Below, in pieces: positions 62,597-64,000 of a stretch of DNA of 64,000 bases. Every line of letters starts with the position of its first letter. Within the stretch, counting starts at the first letter, position 1. The stretch covers positions 434,001 to 498,000 of the forward strand of contig NZ_RCYU01000002.1 in NCBI RefSeq assembly GCF_004166885.1. Direction: 5' to 3'. The DNA comes from Streptococcus sp. bf_0095 (GTDB lineage: Bacteria > Bacillota > Bacilli > Lactobacillales > Streptococcaceae). The notes beneath the pieces were generated by a model. It searched no databases. It had not been told where the DNA came from and saw only the letters and a list, made by a program, of their open reading frames with translations. Made by a program: the position numbers and the translations under genes.

Positions 62597-63571
62597 TCAG
62601 AAAATGTTTTGTATACTGAAGGCTAGTTTTAATACTTTAAGTCTAAACAGTATATATTTTAACTTATTTGGTTGGTCTTTCATTTGAGAAAGAGAAACAT
62701 TATTCTTAAGTAATTCTTGTTTCACTTCATTAGTAATGTCTATATATTTTTTATCTAATTTAGATTTATATAAACTTGCCAAGATATGAGTCAAGCCATT
62801 CACATAATATAGCTGTGAAATTTGTAATTCTTCTTGATTCAACTGTGAACGAACAAAAGTAGAATAAAAAACTTCTTTGTAGAACCCAAACATATCTCTA
62901 AACTTCTTCTCATTCCAAGACTGTGTAATGGAATCCGGGTTATCGATTAAGTAGTGATAGTACTTCTGATTTGTCGCATAAACCCTCTTTGCTGAAAGAA
63001 AAAGCTTGTAATTAGTACCAAGATCCTCATAGTATTTACCAATTGGAAACTGAATGTTATGATCAGCGAATAAGGATTTCCGATAGACTTTGTCGTTAGC
63101 AAAACCAGTAATATAACTATGCTTCAGCATTTGCACAAAAGCATCCTTCCCGTCAAAGACTTGAGTCTCTACTGAATCCGAAACTATAACATCTTCTTCA
63201 CCTTTGACAAACTCACGATTAAAAGAAATAATATCAAATTTTTGAGATTCAAGCGCTTCTGCCAAGGCTATAAAGGTATCTGGCTCAAGCCAATCATCTG
63301 AATCAGGAAAATAAACATATTCTCCCTTAGCCTGAGAAAGACCCGTATTTCGAGCTTCAGAAAGTCCACCATTCTCTTTATGAATGACTGAAATAAAGTC
63401 ATACGCTTTAACATAGTCATCACAAATTTGAGGAGAACGATCAGTACTTCCATCATCAACAAGTATGATGTCATAGTTTTTCCATTCTTGAACAAGAATA
63501 CTCTTAAGACAACGGTTTAAATACTTTTCGACATTATAAACTGGAATAACGACAGTTAAAAGTGGTTTCAT
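62597..63571 (-). CDS. family 2 glycosyltransferase
   Basis: A 324-residue GT-A enzyme related to its downstream neighbour. It begins LLTVVIPVYNVEKYLNRCL and has VDDGSTDRSPQICDD and YFPDSDDWLEPD with the DxD motif. The C-terminal half is diverged, so it probably adds a different sugar or linkage in the same repeat unit. The ATG is preceded by a gap of 133 bases to the GT4 gene upstream (63572-63704), which holds no gene. Confidence 0.88.
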   Translation of the reverse strand: MKPLLTVVIPVYNVEKYLNRCLKSILVQEWKNYDIILVDDGSTDRSPQICDDYVKAYDFISVIHKENGGLSEARNTGLSQAKGEYVYFPDSDDWLEPDTFIALAEALESQKFDIISFNREFVKGEEDVIVSDSVETQVFDGKDAFVQMLKHSYITGFANDKVYRKSLFADHNIQFPIGKYYEDLGTNYKLFLSAKRVYATNQKYYHYLIDNPDSITQSWNEKKFRDMFGFYKEVFYSTFVRSQLNQEELQISQLYYVNGLTHILASLYKSKLDKKYIDITNEVKQELLKNNVSLSQMKDQPNKLKYILFRLKVLKLAFSIQNIF

Positions 63572-63704
63572 ATATTTTTCACCTGAACTTTTATTTTAGT
63601 CTGTATTTTCATAATCTGTTTTACTGACTTTACAACATTTAATAATAATGGTAATTCTTTAAAGCAGACAGGAAATAGTTCTATTTTTCAACCAATTTTA
63701 TTTT

Positions 63705-64000
63705 TTAGTATTTCCTATACAACTCCGAAAAATTCCGAATATAACTTTGTAAGGAGAAGAGTTCTTTTTGACGTTTGACTGATGCCTTGCCAAATTGCTC
63801 TCTCTTCTCAGTGTTCTCGGCTAAATCTTGAATAGCCTTAGATAATTCTGCAGGCTGATTTGGTGTGGCGAGAAGACCATTTTCCCCTTCCTTGACCATT
63901 TCACAGACACCGCCATGACGGTAACCTACTATAGGTTTGCCACAAGCCATGGCTTCTAGGACGACTGTTGGTAATGGATCTGGATTGGTACTTGGCAAGA
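63705..64000 (-). CDS. family 4 glycosyltransferase, C-terminal part (runs off the right edge)
   Basis: Only the last 97 or so residues are in the window. They hold the GT-B donor-binding region: PDPLPTVVLEAMACGKPIVG has the second Glu of the E-x7-E motif region, followed by a GGVCEMVKEGENGLL stretch and the usual C-terminal helix. It belongs to the same polysaccharide operon, upstream of the two family 2 enzymes. Its N-terminal acceptor domain and start lie beyond 64000. Confidence 0.85.
   Translation of the reverse strand, partial: LPSTNPDPLPTVVLEAMACGKPIVGYRHGGVCEMVKEGENGLLATPNQPAELSKAIQDLAENTEKREQFGKASVKRQKELFSLQSYIRNFSELYRKY

Overview
This window is chromosomal DNA from an oral viridans streptococcus of the Mitis/Sanguinis type. 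That reading rests on the combination of purA, gshAB, hslO-dusB, ctsR-clpC, rpsB-tsf and rpmG-secE-nusG housekeeping genes with YSIRK/LPXTG wall proteins, an adcAII-pht zinc module, Bsp-repeat murein hydrolases and a Wzx/Wzy receptor-polysaccharide locus containing glf. Gene families are called from sequence motifs alone; the species is not resolved.

Layout. 0-6.4 kb: purA (-), gshAB (+), a decayed ADP-ribosylglycohydrolase pseudogene (-), then hslO-dusB (+) and an IS3-type remnant. 6.7-8.4 kb: a four-gene operon of an Xre-type regulator and three small membrane proteins, two of them paralogues. 8.5-11.2 kb: an NAD-salvage operon nadR-pnuC-Nudix/winged-helix, with a perfect palindrome just after a consensus promoter. 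11.4-16.1 kb: a lipoprotein with WalR-like promoter boxes, then ctsR-clpC followed by an ECF-transporter S component and a DUF4430 lipoprotein. 16.3-26.9 kb: two giant wall-anchored glycosidases, a BgaA-type beta-galactosidase with a perfect cre site and a GH29 alpha-L-fucosidase. 27.3-37.5 kb: translation and envelope genes (rpsB-tsf, tRNA-Cys, nusG, secE, rpmG, pbp2A, a zinc metallopeptidase, an RluA-family pseudouridine synthase). 37.5-41.8 kb: adcAII-pht under tandem AdcR boxes. 42.2-47.6 kb: a seven-repeat Cna_B adhesin. 48.0-54.6 kb: two secreted murein hydrolases sharing nearly identical Bsp-like repeats. 54.7-64 kb: the distal part of a receptor/capsular polysaccharide operon (glycosyltransferases, Wzy, Wzx, acyltransferase, Glf, Stealth phosphotransferase, Galf-transferase-like), running off the right edge.

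The less expected content is non-coding. Two families of short modular repeats occur, here called R1 (three copies) and R2 (two copies). Each has conserved ends with inverted repeats and an interior built from exchangeable hairpins. Four of the five copies lie between convergent genes, and one R1 copy supplies the last 21 codons and stop of the pseudouridine synthase. Two genes (hslO and the pseudouridine synthase) have extended -10 elements so close to the ATG that leaderless mRNAs are likely. Overall the window links host-glycan foraging, zinc scavenging, surface adhesion and coaggregation polysaccharide, as expected of an oral commensal.
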